Shown here one piece after another: positions 23,569-34,035 of a stretch of DNA of 64,000 nucleotides. The notes below the pieces were generated by a model. The model had not been told where the DNA came from, did not search any database, and saw only the letters and a program-made list of their open reading frames with translations. Source of the stretch: Microcyclospora pomicola (lineage: Eukaryota; Ascomycota; Dothideomycetes; Capnodiales); the NCBI GenBank assembly GCA_002786065.1, contig NHNY01000024.1, forward strand, positions 128,030 through 192,029. Reading direction: 5' to 3'. The position numbers and the translations under genes are program-made. The number at the start of each line of letters is the position of its first letter. Within the stretch, counting starts at the first letter, position 1.

Positions 23569-23936
23569 ATGTCTGGCATCTTGGGTGGTCTCTACGCGTG
23601 GGTGGACTCTGCGAAAGCGACAGCCATTGGTCCGGAACAGGAGACTGACCAGACATGCAGCACTTTTGTTCGACGGAACGCCGTGTTCCTCGGAACTATC
23701 TTCATCGGTGCCTTTGCGACAGAGATGTAAGAGGAATGCCAGGCTTGGAGGGTGGAAGTTTGAGCTGACAGCGGGCAGGGCTTTCGAGACGGGCAGCAAC
23801 GCAGTGTGGGATGGCATCAACAGAGGCGTATGTTATTGCCTCCAGTTTCGAGGATCGGACGACATACTGACTGAAAGATCAGCGCCAATGGAAAGACATC
23901 AAGAAGAGGTACATGGAGGCCGAAGAAGACGAGTAG
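23569..23936 (+). CDS. QCR9: Ubiquinol-cytochrome c reductase subunit 9 (complex III), four small exons
   Basis: Single-helix subunit of respiratory complex III in the inner mitochondrial membrane. Exons are 23569-23597, 23661-23726, 23779-23827 and 23883-23936, with introns of 63, 52 and 55 nt, all GT-AG; intron 1 and intron 3 have GACTGA-type branch sites. The product is 65 residues: MSGILGGLYATFVRRN start, a hydrophobic segment AVFLGTIFIGAFA, then GRQWKDIKKRY and an acidic end. The order FxRRNAVFxGT, GAF, NxGxxWKDI is diagnostic for QCR9 (yeast protein 66 residues). No single frame shows the gene, so it is easily missed. Splice joins are inferred but each one restores the family block in frame. 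Confidence 0.92.
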
Positions 23937-24492
23937 GATACGGATCTGTGCATGAGTGCGGAGGGTCGTGCCAGGTTTGGGCTATGAGGAATCACGACCT
24001 CCAGCAGATGAATCATTCAAAAGAAGGTCTAGGATGTACGAGATGTCAGTGCTTCTGGATGAGGTGTATCAGTATGCCGTATCGAGGCTGTATATATGAG
24101 TGTTCCACATACGCAGCTGGGCTTTTGACCCTCACATGCTCGACCACCACCTCCACCCGTAAAAGTGATTGTCAATCAACCGCACAACTAAGACGGTGAA
24201 TTCCTGTCTGATTTGCCTGTGAATGAACTCTCATTGATTCCATGTTATATATGAGTGTATGCTGTGTACAGTGTATATGTATGTTTAGCGTCATCTGACA
24301 CGCGATGACTGTATGGTTGCTGCTGATTGTGAAGCTCTGCTGCTTCAACCACGCCTGCTTCTACGACATCCTTGCCACCGAGCAGCGGTAATGCTGTGCG
24401 ACTGACATGAGCCTTTCGCCGCCTCAGCCTTTGACACCAGCAAGCAATCTGCTGCTTTCAGTTCTTTCCATCAGCAGATCACCTATGGCACG
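23937..24492. other. Intergenic: QCR9 3' flank and UBR1 upstream region
   Basis: No gene. AT-rich TATATGAGTG words occur at about 24090 and 24247. It contains an upstream ATG, listed separately. Confidence 0.5.
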
Positions 24493-24526
24493 ATGCAAGA
24501 TCTACCCCACCAGGAGATGTTGCTGA
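24407..24526 (+). other. Possible upstream ORF overlapping the UBR1 start
   Basis: ATG 24407 opens a 39-codon frame that ends at TGA 24524-24526, overlapping the UBR1 ATG (24493) in another frame. If it is within the mRNA leader it would reduce UBR1 translation. The transcript start is unknown. Confidence 0.35.
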
Positions 24527-27500
24527 ATACCCAACTGCTCGAACAACCACTAGATTTCGACAACCGCTATACTAAGGCCGCGGAATGTAACCTTGTGGAA
24601 GTGCTCTTCAGATCGCTGTCAGGCCAGCGTGATGACTATCTGCGTCTACTCTTCCCTCATGGCACCCCGGCAGATCCGACTAGGCCGTGGTCTTTGCGCG
24701 CTGCACAAGGTGCGATAGATGGAGCGGAATATACACCCGCGGCAAAGGGAACTGCTTGTGGGCATATCTTCAAGAGCGGGGAGAGCACATATCATTGCAA
24801 GACATGCGCAGCTGATGACACATGCGTCTTGTGCTTGAGATGCTTCGACAGCAGCAACCATGACGGACACATGGTCTTCATCTCGGTCTCACCAGGGAAC
24901 AGTGGATGCTGTGATTGTGGGGACTTGGAAGCTTGGAAGCGGCCGGTGTGCTGCACCATCCATACCGAAGATGCCTCGAGCCAGTCTTCGAAGCAGACTG
25001 GGAAAGAAAAGGCACAATTTTCGCAACTCCCGGATGATTTGGTGGAGGCTATACGTATGACCATCGCACGAGCTGTGGATTATCTTTGCGATGTCCTTTC
25101 ATGCTCTCCCGAGCAGCTACGGTTGCCCAAGACGGAACAAGGTATAAGACTCGACGAGGAGCTCTCACGCTTAGGCGGTGTGTATGGAGTGGAAACTTTG
25201 GAAACAGATCCGGAGTACGTGCTCGTTTTGTGGAACGATGAGAAACATACCGTCGACGATGTCACAAACCAAGTCGCTCGCGCGTGCAAAGCGACGAAGA
25301 CCTTTGGTTTAGCGAAAGCAAACGAAGTCAATGACATCGGCCGGTCCTGCGTGTGCTACTCGAGAGACTTGCCAGACCTCCTCAGAATGTCAACGGTCTT
25401 GGAGCAGATCAAAGTCACGGTGACGATTCGCTCCGCACGAGACACGTTCAGAGAGCAGATGTGTGCGACCATCATCAACTGGATCGCAGATATCTCTGGA
25501 TGTGCGGTGGGTAGTGACTCTTATATCTTACGGAACGTAGTATGCGAGGAGCTTCTGAAGCCCTGGCGGATGGGAAGTCGCGCTACAAACAAAAACATTG
25601 GAAGAGATGGTATTGATGATCACGAAACCGAGGAAAATCAAAAGCTATCGAGGCGCTACCGAGAGCTGATGAACCCATTTGCGAACATGCCGGACCCGAT
25701 TACAGACGATGGAGAAGATGAGGTCGATGAGGACGATGCGGATGAACACGACGATATGGATGCCGAAGACGACGATACTGGTAACATGGACATCGAAGCC
25801 GAAGAGCTCAGAGAAGCAGCAAACATCGCAGCCGTGATTGCCAATGCAGATGCCACCGTGGCGGATATGGACATAGATTTCATGGATGAAAACGATGATG
25901 TCGCGGAAGCGTTAGAGGTGACGCTCGCTGGCTACCCACCTCCTCCGCCAAGGGTAAATCGCAGGACAGTCTTCACCCCCAATGATAGTGGCGATGATGC
26001 CGAGCTCGATAGAGACAGACCTGCCGCAGACGCACCATACGATCAAGTACCTCGCACGCCCAAAATAAAGGGCATTGCCAAGAAATTGTGGAAGCCGAAC
26101 AAGCACTGGCTAGAAAAGCCAGAAGCCTTCAGAGGTCCAAAGCCGAGCAAGCCTTGTGAAGATCTTTGGCAGCGCGTGAGGTTAGACTTCTTGATCTTGT
26201 ATGATCTTAGACTATGGAACGTGTTACGGACAGCACTTCGACACCTCTACATCACGACAGTAGTCACCATCCCACACTTCAAGCGGATCCTTGGACTACG
26301 CTTTGCTGGCTTGTATACTACTTTGGCGCAGTTGTATCTGATTGCAGATCGAGAACCTGACCACAGCATCATCAATTTGAGCGTCCAGATGCTCACCACT
26401 CCGACCATTACTCAAGAGGTAGTCGACCGTGGAAACTTTCTTACGAATCTGATGGCCATTCTCTACACATTCTTGACCACCAGGCAAGTCGGCTTTCCTG
26501 AAGATGTCAGCCCACGAGCGACGCTTGCATTTGATGCTGGAGCTGTCACCAACCGCCGAATCTTTCACTTCTTCATTGATCTGCGCTGGCTTTCGCAATC
26601 AGAATTCATTCATCATCGTATGCGCACAGAACCGCGCTATCTTCTGCAATTTCTAGATCTGGTGAAGCTTCATCAGGGCGTTTGCCCCAACGTGAGAGCA
26701 ACTGGTGAGCACGTCGAGTACGAGTCCGACGCATGGATCAGTGCAAGCTTGATCGTAAAAGAGATCAACAAGCTCTGTAAACAGATCGCTCTCTCTTTCG
26801 AACCCAAGCCTGAAACTGGCGACCAGAACATGCACCTCCAACGAGCTATCAGAACCATCGCCCAGATGATCATGATCAACTCGTGTGGATATGAGAGGAA
26901 ACGGTTCATTCAAGCTGAAATCAAAGAGAATATGCATTGGCATCAAGTCGGACCATTCGTCAGCGACGGGCTTAGGTATAGCGTACCGGTGTGTTTGGTA
27001 CAGACTGAGCCCATGAGTTTTCATCATCCGCTACACTACATGCTTTCGTGGCTTGTAGAGGACGCGAGAACGATGACACGTGCAGAAATGCGCACACTCT
27101 TACAATTCTCGCCTGATGATCTGAAGGATCCATGGAACATCAGTCGAACTCCACAAGCATCTTCCAAGCTGACCACTGACGAGCTATTAAGCGCCATCTT
27201 TGAGCATCCTCTACGCGTCTGCGCGTGGCTGGCGCAGATGAAGGCCGGTATGTGGGTTCGCAACGGCATCACGCTGCGGCACCAAGCACATACCTACCGA
27301 AGCGTGTCCAACCGGGATGTGGGATATCAACGCGACATTCTGATGATACAAGCTGGCCTTGTACTCTGCGGCGCTGACGATGAGAGACCAGGAGAGCGTT
27401 TCTTGGCGCAGATGATTGATCGATTTCAGATGGTAAAGTGGTTCCGTTGCGATTACTCCCTTGTAAGTGGTTTCGAAGAATCACAACAATTGGATGTCAT

Positions 27501-30500
27501 TGAAGATTTCTTCCACCTACTCGTCGTCGTTCTTAGTGAGCGAGGGAATCTAGTACAAAGCTCGAACGGTAAAGAGCAGCATGACCGGGTATTGCAGCAC
27601 GACATCGCTCATTCGCTATGCTTCAAGCCGCTTTCGTTCTCCGACCTGTCTAGCAGAGTGACGGAGAAGGTTGGGGAGTCGGACGACTTCAACCGTGTGC
27701 TTGAAAGCATGACTGTGTACCGCCCTCCTGAGGGTCTTACTGACTCGGGAACCTTCGAGTTGAAACCGGAGTTCATTGAGCTTGTTGACCCGTACTATGC
27801 ACATTACTCCCGCAATCACCGCGAGGAAGCGGAAAGCCTCTACAGCAAATACATGGCTGGTAAGCTTGGCAAAAAGGTTGAAGACGTGGTGTATGAGCCA
27901 CGCTTACAACCAATCGAATCTGGGCTCTTCACCGATCTGGCGGCCTTCACAGCGACGCCACTCTTCGCGCAAGTGTTGTACGCTGCACTGAAGTTCGCTG
28001 TGGAAGCTCAAGTTCATGCACCAAAAGTACAGGCTACCAGAATCGATACCTTCGTTCACATGGTCTTACACTTGGCTCTATTAGCAACGCTGGAAGATCG
28101 TGAGGTGTCAAAGGGCAGTGGATTTGTCAGTGTCGCGTGCTCGACACTTCATCAGACGGCACCAAGTGACTCGCAGACCGTTGCAGCGATGCTTATCAAG
28201 CTCTCTCATGTGGACGAGTATGCTTCTTGTCACCCGGCAGTCAAAACCATTCTACGGAAGATGCAACTCAGGCAACCCGAAATGCTGACTTCCATGATCG
28301 GACCTCTGGGAGCTGCACTGGACCGTGCAGTCACTGGCTCACCTGCTTCCACATCGGTCATTGAGGATAAAGAGCGCAAGAAGCAGGAGGCTCTTGCTCG
28401 TCAAGCTCGAATCATGGCACAAATGAAACAACAGCAGAATAGTTTCTTGCAAACCCAAGGCTTGGCTGACTTTGGTGATGATTATGACGATCTGGATGAT
28501 ATGTCCATAATTGAAGAATCAGAAGCTATGGCGGTGGAACAAAAGACATGGAGCTTCCCTACCGGAACATGTATCCTGTGTCAGGAGGAAACCGATGATC
28601 AGCGATTGTACGGGACATTCGCCTTCTTGGGCGAAAGCAACATACTTCGAGCCACGCCCGTCAACGAACCTCAGTATGTACGCGAAGTGGTCAATACCCC
28701 TGCCGACCTCGACAAGTCTGCAGACAATATCCGGCCGTTCGGTCGATCTGGTCAGAACAAAGAAACCACAGAGAAAGTGACGGGAGATGGGAAAAAGACC
28801 AAAATTGAGCGCCAAGGATTGTCTAAAGGATTCCCACATCAGTCGCATAGCATAAAGGGCCCTGTCTCCTCTAGTTGCGGACATATCATGCACTTCAGCT
28901 GCTTCGAGCTTTATTTGACAGCAACTCAGCGTCGACATGCCAACCAAATTGCCCGACACCACCCTGAACGTCTAAAGAAGATGGAGTTCATCTGCCCGTT
29001 GTGCAAGGCTTTGGGTAACACATTCCTGCCAATCATCTGGAAAGCCAAAGAATGTGCGAGTGATGTGCAGTTGCACACAGCCAAGGGCTTTGCCGACTGG
29101 CTAGGAGATGTTGACTCTTCGTACTCGGCCGATCTCTCGTTCCTGAGCACCCCACTCTCAGCGGGCAGTCGTCCGTACCAAGGTCACGAGATCTATTCCA
29201 ACAGAGCTTACCAGTATGTGGCCAGTATGTTCTCACCTTCGCTGGTCTCCAGTATGCAGGATCTGACGCTTGAGCACTCTCCAAACACGCCGTCCTTCCG
29301 ACGCGGACTGAGTCTATCGTCCATGTTTGGGCTACATCGTGGTACCCCATCAGACAGCCAGTCTTCGGCAAGTGATTCGCAGCCGCGGATGACAGAGCTT
29401 GTCAAAGCGTATTCACGGGTTGACGACACTCTGAGCGATAATCAGCTCGGCGGCACGCACCAGGTCGAAGCTCGGGTCTTCAGTCCTGTGGAGCCGCTTT
29501 GTCGAGCACTTGGGCTCTCGATTTCCGCTTATGAGATCGCACACCGCGGAGTTGCCAGCGAAACAAACAGAGCGACTCTTTTGGGTGGCCTCTCAGAGCA
29601 GAACCTTACTCATCTTCGCATCCTGTCGGAAACCATCGAGTCGTACTTGGCTATCAACATCTTGAAGCCATTAGGCCTGAACGTGGTCGCAAGGGAGACG
29701 CTCAAAAAGCGTCAGATCATGATGGCGCAACTGTTCGGCGTAGATTCGGAGATCAAGATGATAAAGCTGATCGATGTCGCTGGAAACCTGTTATTCCAGG
29801 ATGATGTCTTCTTATTCTTCTCAGACTGGCTTTCTTTCATGGCTCCCAACATTGCAGAAGCCACAGAAATTTTGCAGCTGTGCCTCTGGGTAGAAGTGGC
29901 GAAAACAGTCTTCGTGTACAAGGGTGCTGCGAAGAATCAGGAAACCGATCTCATGGGCAAGGGGATGCAAACATGGGTCAGCGATGCCTTCAAGTTGGCC
30001 GTTTCGGGTATGGCGATGGAAGATACACGAGATGCGCACGCACAGGTACCTTTGACGGACGTGGAGCTTCACTTTCTGCGTCTCGTCGTCGACAAGTACG
30101 CCCTCACCTTCCTCCGCAAGTCGATCATCCTCATGCACATCCGATATGGTGTGGATTATGGGTGCCCCTATGATGTCGGGCCCGAATTGCCCGAGCTACA
30201 ACGTCTCACAGCATTCTTGCACATCATTTCCATCGATGAGCTGTGTAAACTCTACACGTCTCACTCCAATGCCAGTGAGAAACTGCGTCAGACGACAAAG
30301 CGTTGGATCCAGCAAGCGAATATGATCGAAGAACACGATATCACCGGTCGCTCGAACATCACAGTGTCGCATCCTGCCATCTTCGAACTGGTTGGGTTGC
30401 CCATGAACTACGACGTCCTCACAGAAGAGGCGCTCAAGAATCGCTGTCCGACAACCGGGAAGGAAGTAACGGACCCTGCATTATGTCTGTTCTGTGGAGC

Positions 30501-30843
30501 CATCTTCTGCTCGCAAGCATACTGCTGTACCAAGAACCGATTCCAGGGCGGCTGTTATCAGCACATGGTTAAGTGCGGAGGCAAGATCGGCATGTTCATC
30601 AACATTCGAAAATGCATGGTTCTCTTCACCCACGGTCCAGGGAGCGGGTGTTATACCCATGCCCCGTACCTAGATCGACACGGCGAGCCGGATCCGTCCT
30701 TACGCCGCCATCATCAGCTGTACTTGAACCAGAAAAGATACGATCGATTGTTGCGGGATGTATGGCTAAGCCATGGCGTGCCGACCGTCATCAGCAGGAA
30801 GTTGGAGGGCGACGTCAATCCGGGTGGTTGGGAGACTTTGTAG
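24493..30843 (+). CDS. UBR1: UBR1-type E3 ubiquitin ligase (N-recognin)
   Basis: Recognises destabilising N-terminal residues and ubiquitinates the substrate in the N-end rule pathway. 2,116 residues in one exon. The UBR box is at about 86-160, with CGHIFKSGESTYHCKTC, CLRCF, the H-D-H region and CCDCGD, the zinc ligands that bind type 1 N-degrons. Then come a winged-helix/ClpS-like region, an acidic run at about 405-430 (mostly Asp/Glu), a RING-H2 from CILC (Cys1360) through CGHIMHFSC to CPLC (Cys1501) with an unusually long insert, and the C-terminal Cys/His-rich cap from CLFCGAIFC (about 1995) that closes with SRKLEGDVNPGGWETL. ATG 24493 is the first in its frame after a stop. Length is at the upper end of fungal UBR1 proteins. 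Confidence 0.96.
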   Translation: MQDLPHQEMLLNTQLLEQPLDFDNRYTKAAECNLVEVLFRSLSGQRDDYLRLLFPHGTPADPTRPWSLRAAQGAIDGAEYTPAAKGTACGHIFKSGESTYHCKTCAADDTCVLCLRCFDSSNHDGHMVFISVSPGNSGCCDCGDLEAWKRPVCCTIHTEDASSQSSKQTGKEKAQFSQLPDDLVEAIRMTIARAVDYLCDVLSCSPEQLRLPKTEQGIRLDEELSRLGGVYGVETLETDPEYVLVLWNDEKHTVDDVTNQVARACKATKTFGLAKANEVNDIGRSCVCYSRDLPDLLRMSTVLEQIKVTVTIRSARDTFREQMCATIINWIADISGCAVGSDSYILRNVVCEELLKPWRMGSRATNKNIGRDGIDDHETEENQKLSRRYRELMNPFANMPDPITDDGEDEVDEDDADEHDDMDAEDDDTGNMDIEAEELREAANIAAVIANADATVADMDIDFMDENDDVAEALEVTLAGYPPPPPRVNRRTVFTPNDSGDDAELDRDRPAADAPYDQVPRTPKIKGIAKKLWKPNKHWLEKPEAFRGPKPSKPCEDLWQRVRLDFLILYDLRLWNVLRTALRHLYITTVVTIPHFKRILGLRFAGLYTTLAQLYLIADREPDHSIINLSVQMLTTPTITQEVVDRGNFLTNLMAILYTFLTTRQVGFPEDVSPRATLAFDAGAVTNRRIFHFFIDLRWLSQSEFIHHRMRTEPRYLLQFLDLVKLHQGVCPNVRATGEHVEYESDAWISASLIVKEINKLCKQIALSFEPKPETGDQNMHLQRAIRTIAQMIMINSCGYERKRFIQAEIKENMHWHQVGPFVSDGLRYSVPVCLVQTEPMSFHHPLHYMLSWLVEDARTMTRAEMRTLLQFSPDDLKDPWNISRTPQASSKLTTDELLSAIFEHPLRVCAWLAQMKAGMWVRNGITLRHQAHTYRSVSNRDVGYQRDILMIQAGLVLCGADDERPGERFLAQMIDRFQMVKWFRCDYSLVSGFEESQQLDVIEDFFHLLVVVLSERGNLVQSSNGKEQHDRVLQHDIAHSLCFKPLSFSDLSSRVTEKVGESDDFNRVLESMTVYRPPEGLTDSGTFELKPEFIELVDPYYAHYSRNHREEAESLYSKYMAGKLGKKVEDVVYEPRLQPIESGLFTDLAAFTATPLFAQVLYAALKFAVEAQVHAPKVQATRIDTFVHMVLHLALLATLEDREVSKGSGFVSVACSTLHQTAPSDSQTVAAMLIKLSHVDEYASCHPAVKTILRKMQLRQPEMLTSMIGPLGAALDRAVTGSPASTSVIEDKERKKQEALARQARIMAQMKQQQNSFLQTQGLADFGDDYDDLDDMSIIEESEAMAVEQKTWSFPTGTCILCQEETDDQRLYGTFAFLGESNILRATPVNEPQYVREVVNTPADLDKSADNIRPFGRSGQNKETTEKVTGDGKKTKIERQGLSKGFPHQSHSIKGPVSSSCGHIMHFSCFELYLTATQRRHANQIARHHPERLKKMEFICPLCKALGNTFLPIIWKAKECASDVQLHTAKGFADWLGDVDSSYSADLSFLSTPLSAGSRPYQGHEIYSNRAYQYVASMFSPSLVSSMQDLTLEHSPNTPSFRRGLSLSSMFGLHRGTPSDSQSSASDSQPRMTELVKAYSRVDDTLSDNQLGGTHQVEARVFSPVEPLCRALGLSISAYEIAHRGVASETNRATLLGGLSEQNLTHLRILSETIESYLAINILKPLGLNVVARETLKKRQIMMAQLFGVDSEIKMIKLIDVAGNLLFQDDVFLFFSDWLSFMAPNIAEATEILQLCLWVEVAKTVFVYKGAAKNQETDLMGKGMQTWVSDAFKLAVSGMAMEDTRDAHAQVPLTDVELHFLRLVVDKYALTFLRKSIILMHIRYGVDYGCPYDVGPELPELQRLTAFLHIISIDELCKLYTSHSNASEKLRQTTKRWIQQANMIEEHDITGRSNITVSHPAIFELVGLPMNYDVLTEEALKNRCPTTGKEVTDPALCLFCGAIFCSQAYCCTKNRFQGGCYQHMVKCGGKIGMFINIRKCMVLFTHGPGSGCYTHAPYLDRHGEPDPSLRRHHQLYLNQKRYDRLLRDVWLSHGVPTVISRKLEGDVNPGGWETL

Positions 30844-33800
30844 GTTTTACCTTGTTCGGGGACTTTGTGGGCATGCGTAGGCGTTTCGGACATGGCACGG
30901 ACGAGGACGGCGGCGCGAGAAGGTCACGAATAATGAATCAGACGAGATTTGTAGTGCATTGAGCTTTTATAGCGGGTATCATCATACTTGGTCCATTGCG
31001 TTTCCATGTATTGACTTGGTATATGTATATTCGAAGCCGCCTCGTGTCGATTCTGCCCGGAGCAAGTTACTCAACACTCTCTGCTGGAAACCCGCTGAGG
31101 AGTGCCTCTACACATGGGTAGAACAATGCCTGATGGGACCTGCCCAGGTGCTATCGGGAGCGGGAGGGACGCAGCTCGATCCACAAATACGAACCTGCAT
31201 GTCAGATCTCCTGCATGATTGTGTTTGTCCTCGCCCTCGTCCGCTGGTGTTCGTCGCCCCTTGACCCCACAGTATGCAACTCAAGTCGATCTGCTGTCCT
31301 GGCATGCATTGCTATGGAAGAGTGGCAATTTTGTTGTAGATTAGTTGTCAAAATCTGACCCCACCGCGGCGGGTTCAAGGCTAATATGAGCAGGAGAGAC
31401 GAGTGCTCATCAGCGGACAACAGACTCGTATGCAATGTGATGAGATACATATTGGAGAGGATGACAGGATGACAGTCCAGGTCAACCCACTGACAATGCT
31501 CGCGAGACTTGGTCACTTGACGCAGGTTCCCTGTCTTCTGCATGCCTACTGCATGTACGTAAGCCAGCTGTCGCAGCCAGGTAGCTTTTAGTACTTGCAT
31601 GACAATCTTTCCGATCATCAGGATCTGCCGCTGACGGGGTCGACAGGGTCGATCGTTGACGACGATGACTTCCGCCATTCTTCGTCCCCGCTTTGGCGCT
31701 GCAGAGCCAATGCAGCCCATTGACGGTACATCGTATGGGCGACGTGCGCCCTACACCCTCAGCACACGCTTTGCCGTGATGACCTCTAGGTGTGAGTAGA
31801 CGTCAGTGCGGCGGGATAGTCATCTCAGAGTGCAGCTGTCCGGCATCACATCTGGTGTACGACCGGCTACCCGTCCGGCTGCGATGTGATGCATTGCCGT
31901 ACGCGTACCGATGCTGTGATACCTGCACTCCATGCAGACGGGCAGCTTGGGTCATCGTAGGACCGGATAGACGTTGTGCAAATGCGACGCTTTCCTAGAC
32001 TACCCACTTAAGGCTGATTCCCTCGCTTCACGATTCATTATGATACTTTCATTTTGTTGCCCATCATCATCATGCATGTTCTGGTACGGTCACATGTCCG
32101 GTACCTGCAGGCACATTCGTAGCTAAGATGCTGCATGCAGCAGTGCTTCGAGCCCCTCACCGCTGCAGCTGGGGATGAAGATCTTTTTTCTCATTGGCCG
32201 ATCGCCCGCATTTCTCTCGCTTTGCAGCAATGCGTCCCTACTGCGTGCTGAAAATGCAGTCATGCACAGAGCATTTTGATGGCTTTGCTCGCCTGCTTTC
32301 CCCGATCTTCGCTCGCTTTATACGCTCGATTGATCACGGAAGACGAGAGCATGGGCGCTGCCACAGCTCGGCCATGAAGGGCGAACGACCGTGTTCAAGA
32401 GAGCCCACGACGCTGCGAGATAGCAACGAGCCAGAGTCAACATGGATGATGGAGTACTCGCACACAAGTGCTGGCCAGGCTATCAATGCGAGGTGCGCGA
32501 CGTAAATCCTACAGACCATGAGATTCTTGACTGTCTAGTTGCATTCTTTCGCTCCACATCGAAACGGGTCTGCGGGAGCAGGGGGTAGTCGTGCGCTAGT
32601 TGCGCGGATGCATGTGGACAATTCTACCCTAGGCTGGAGAAGGAGTAGTAAAGCCATATTGCTATGTACGGGACATGTCATGGTCCCATTTGGAGTATTG
32701 CTGTTGATATGGATCGGGACTCTTATTAGCAATAATGAAGAGCTGCGAAGAGGCTGATCTTGCCGCAGCATCAGCTATGCGATTTTTTGTGCGATCCTGG
32801 TCCTGGATTCGGGCAGATAACTCTCAAGACCGTGATACGCTGTCGGGTGCCTCATGCATTAGAGGTCCACCTGCAACCGTTGGTCGTACATTGTGATTGA
32901 AGGTCAATGTCAAACAGGGATCGAGGGTAATAGCCCCGAGACCTGGAATGTGAAGTTCCTTGAACTTTCCCATACGAAGACGATAGCTGGGCTGGTCATT
33001 GGAGCCATCTACCCACGCACTGTAGTCTGATGTGGCCGGATGAGATATGTATATGTTAGATACCTTAGATGTTTTGATATCCTCGAAGTGTGTCCAAGGA
33101 GAAAAGAGAAGGAGGGGACCAGACAAGGTTGGAGCGGGATGGTGGTCCGAGCGTAGGCCCCTGGCCTCAGTTCTCTTGCTTCACCTACACATCCACTGCG
33201 CCTCTTGTTCTCATATCCGACACGCTGCCTGAGCCGTCGTGCTCTGCTATTACTCACTGAACGCCTGCAGTTGCTTCATCACGTCCGTACATGTTGGCGT
33301 ATCGCCGGCAGGGATCATCACCACATTATTATATCGCGCTCTTCGGCCAAGCACGCAGGGACAGGACTCGACGCACGGCCCAGCACCAGAACGTCTGAAT
33401 TGCCAGGCTGAGTGTTTGTTCACTTGCAAAGGCTGCTGCCGCCATCATACGTGGCCGAACTGAAGCAGTCCACTCAAGATCTTACTCTCCAGCGACGCGA
33501 TAGGGTTGTGGTTGTCACAGCGTACGAAGACACGAGGACGCACGAAAGGCGCACGAGGGAGTTTACCGGAAATGCAATTCCGCTAGGGCGCGCAACATAC
33601 ACAGAGCACTGCGACCGGCGATCACGACTGCTCCTTCACGATCTGCTGTCATTGGGACTGGTGGAAATGTGGCGCATGTGGTAATCGGAGCAATTGTCTA
33701 ATATCGCGGTTGGTCTGAGCTTGAGACTGGAGATCGTGGTTGAGGCTGGGGATATACAACCATTGCCGATACGAATCAGCGTGGCATTTCGAAACGCATA

Positions 33801-34035
33801 GCCCGGGGACAATCCATTTGTGCGCACTGTGCACATGCAGTAACAGCTGTTCAATCTATTGCGGTCGATTGGATATTGCTCCAGCATATTCGAGCCCAGG
33901 CTCAGCACAATCTCGTACCCGCATGCTTGGAACGCATCGTGCAAAAGGCAGGACTAGGCAAGACCTTTGGTAGGTTCATGTTGCGCATGAGATAGGATAG
34001 GCGCTTCGATCAAGAGCACGGACACACAGATAACA
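30844..34035. other. Intergenic 3.2 kb, no gene recognised
   Basis: Many short overlapping frames, none matching a family. A minus-strand frame at 31202-31720 and plus-strand frames at 33205-33684 have some coding-like stretches but lack consistent starts or splice structure. I see no RNA gene with both tRNA boxes. Confidence 0.5.

Noticed and set aside
31366-31376. GGTTCAAGGC, resembling a tRNA B box
   Set aside because: Flanking bases do not pair into a T-arm and no A box or acceptor stem is present.
31202-31720. Minus-strand frame of 172 codons in the 30.8-34 kb spacer
   Set aside because: An overlapping frame from a nearby ATG looks equally coding for 37 codons; no consistent gene could be chosen.
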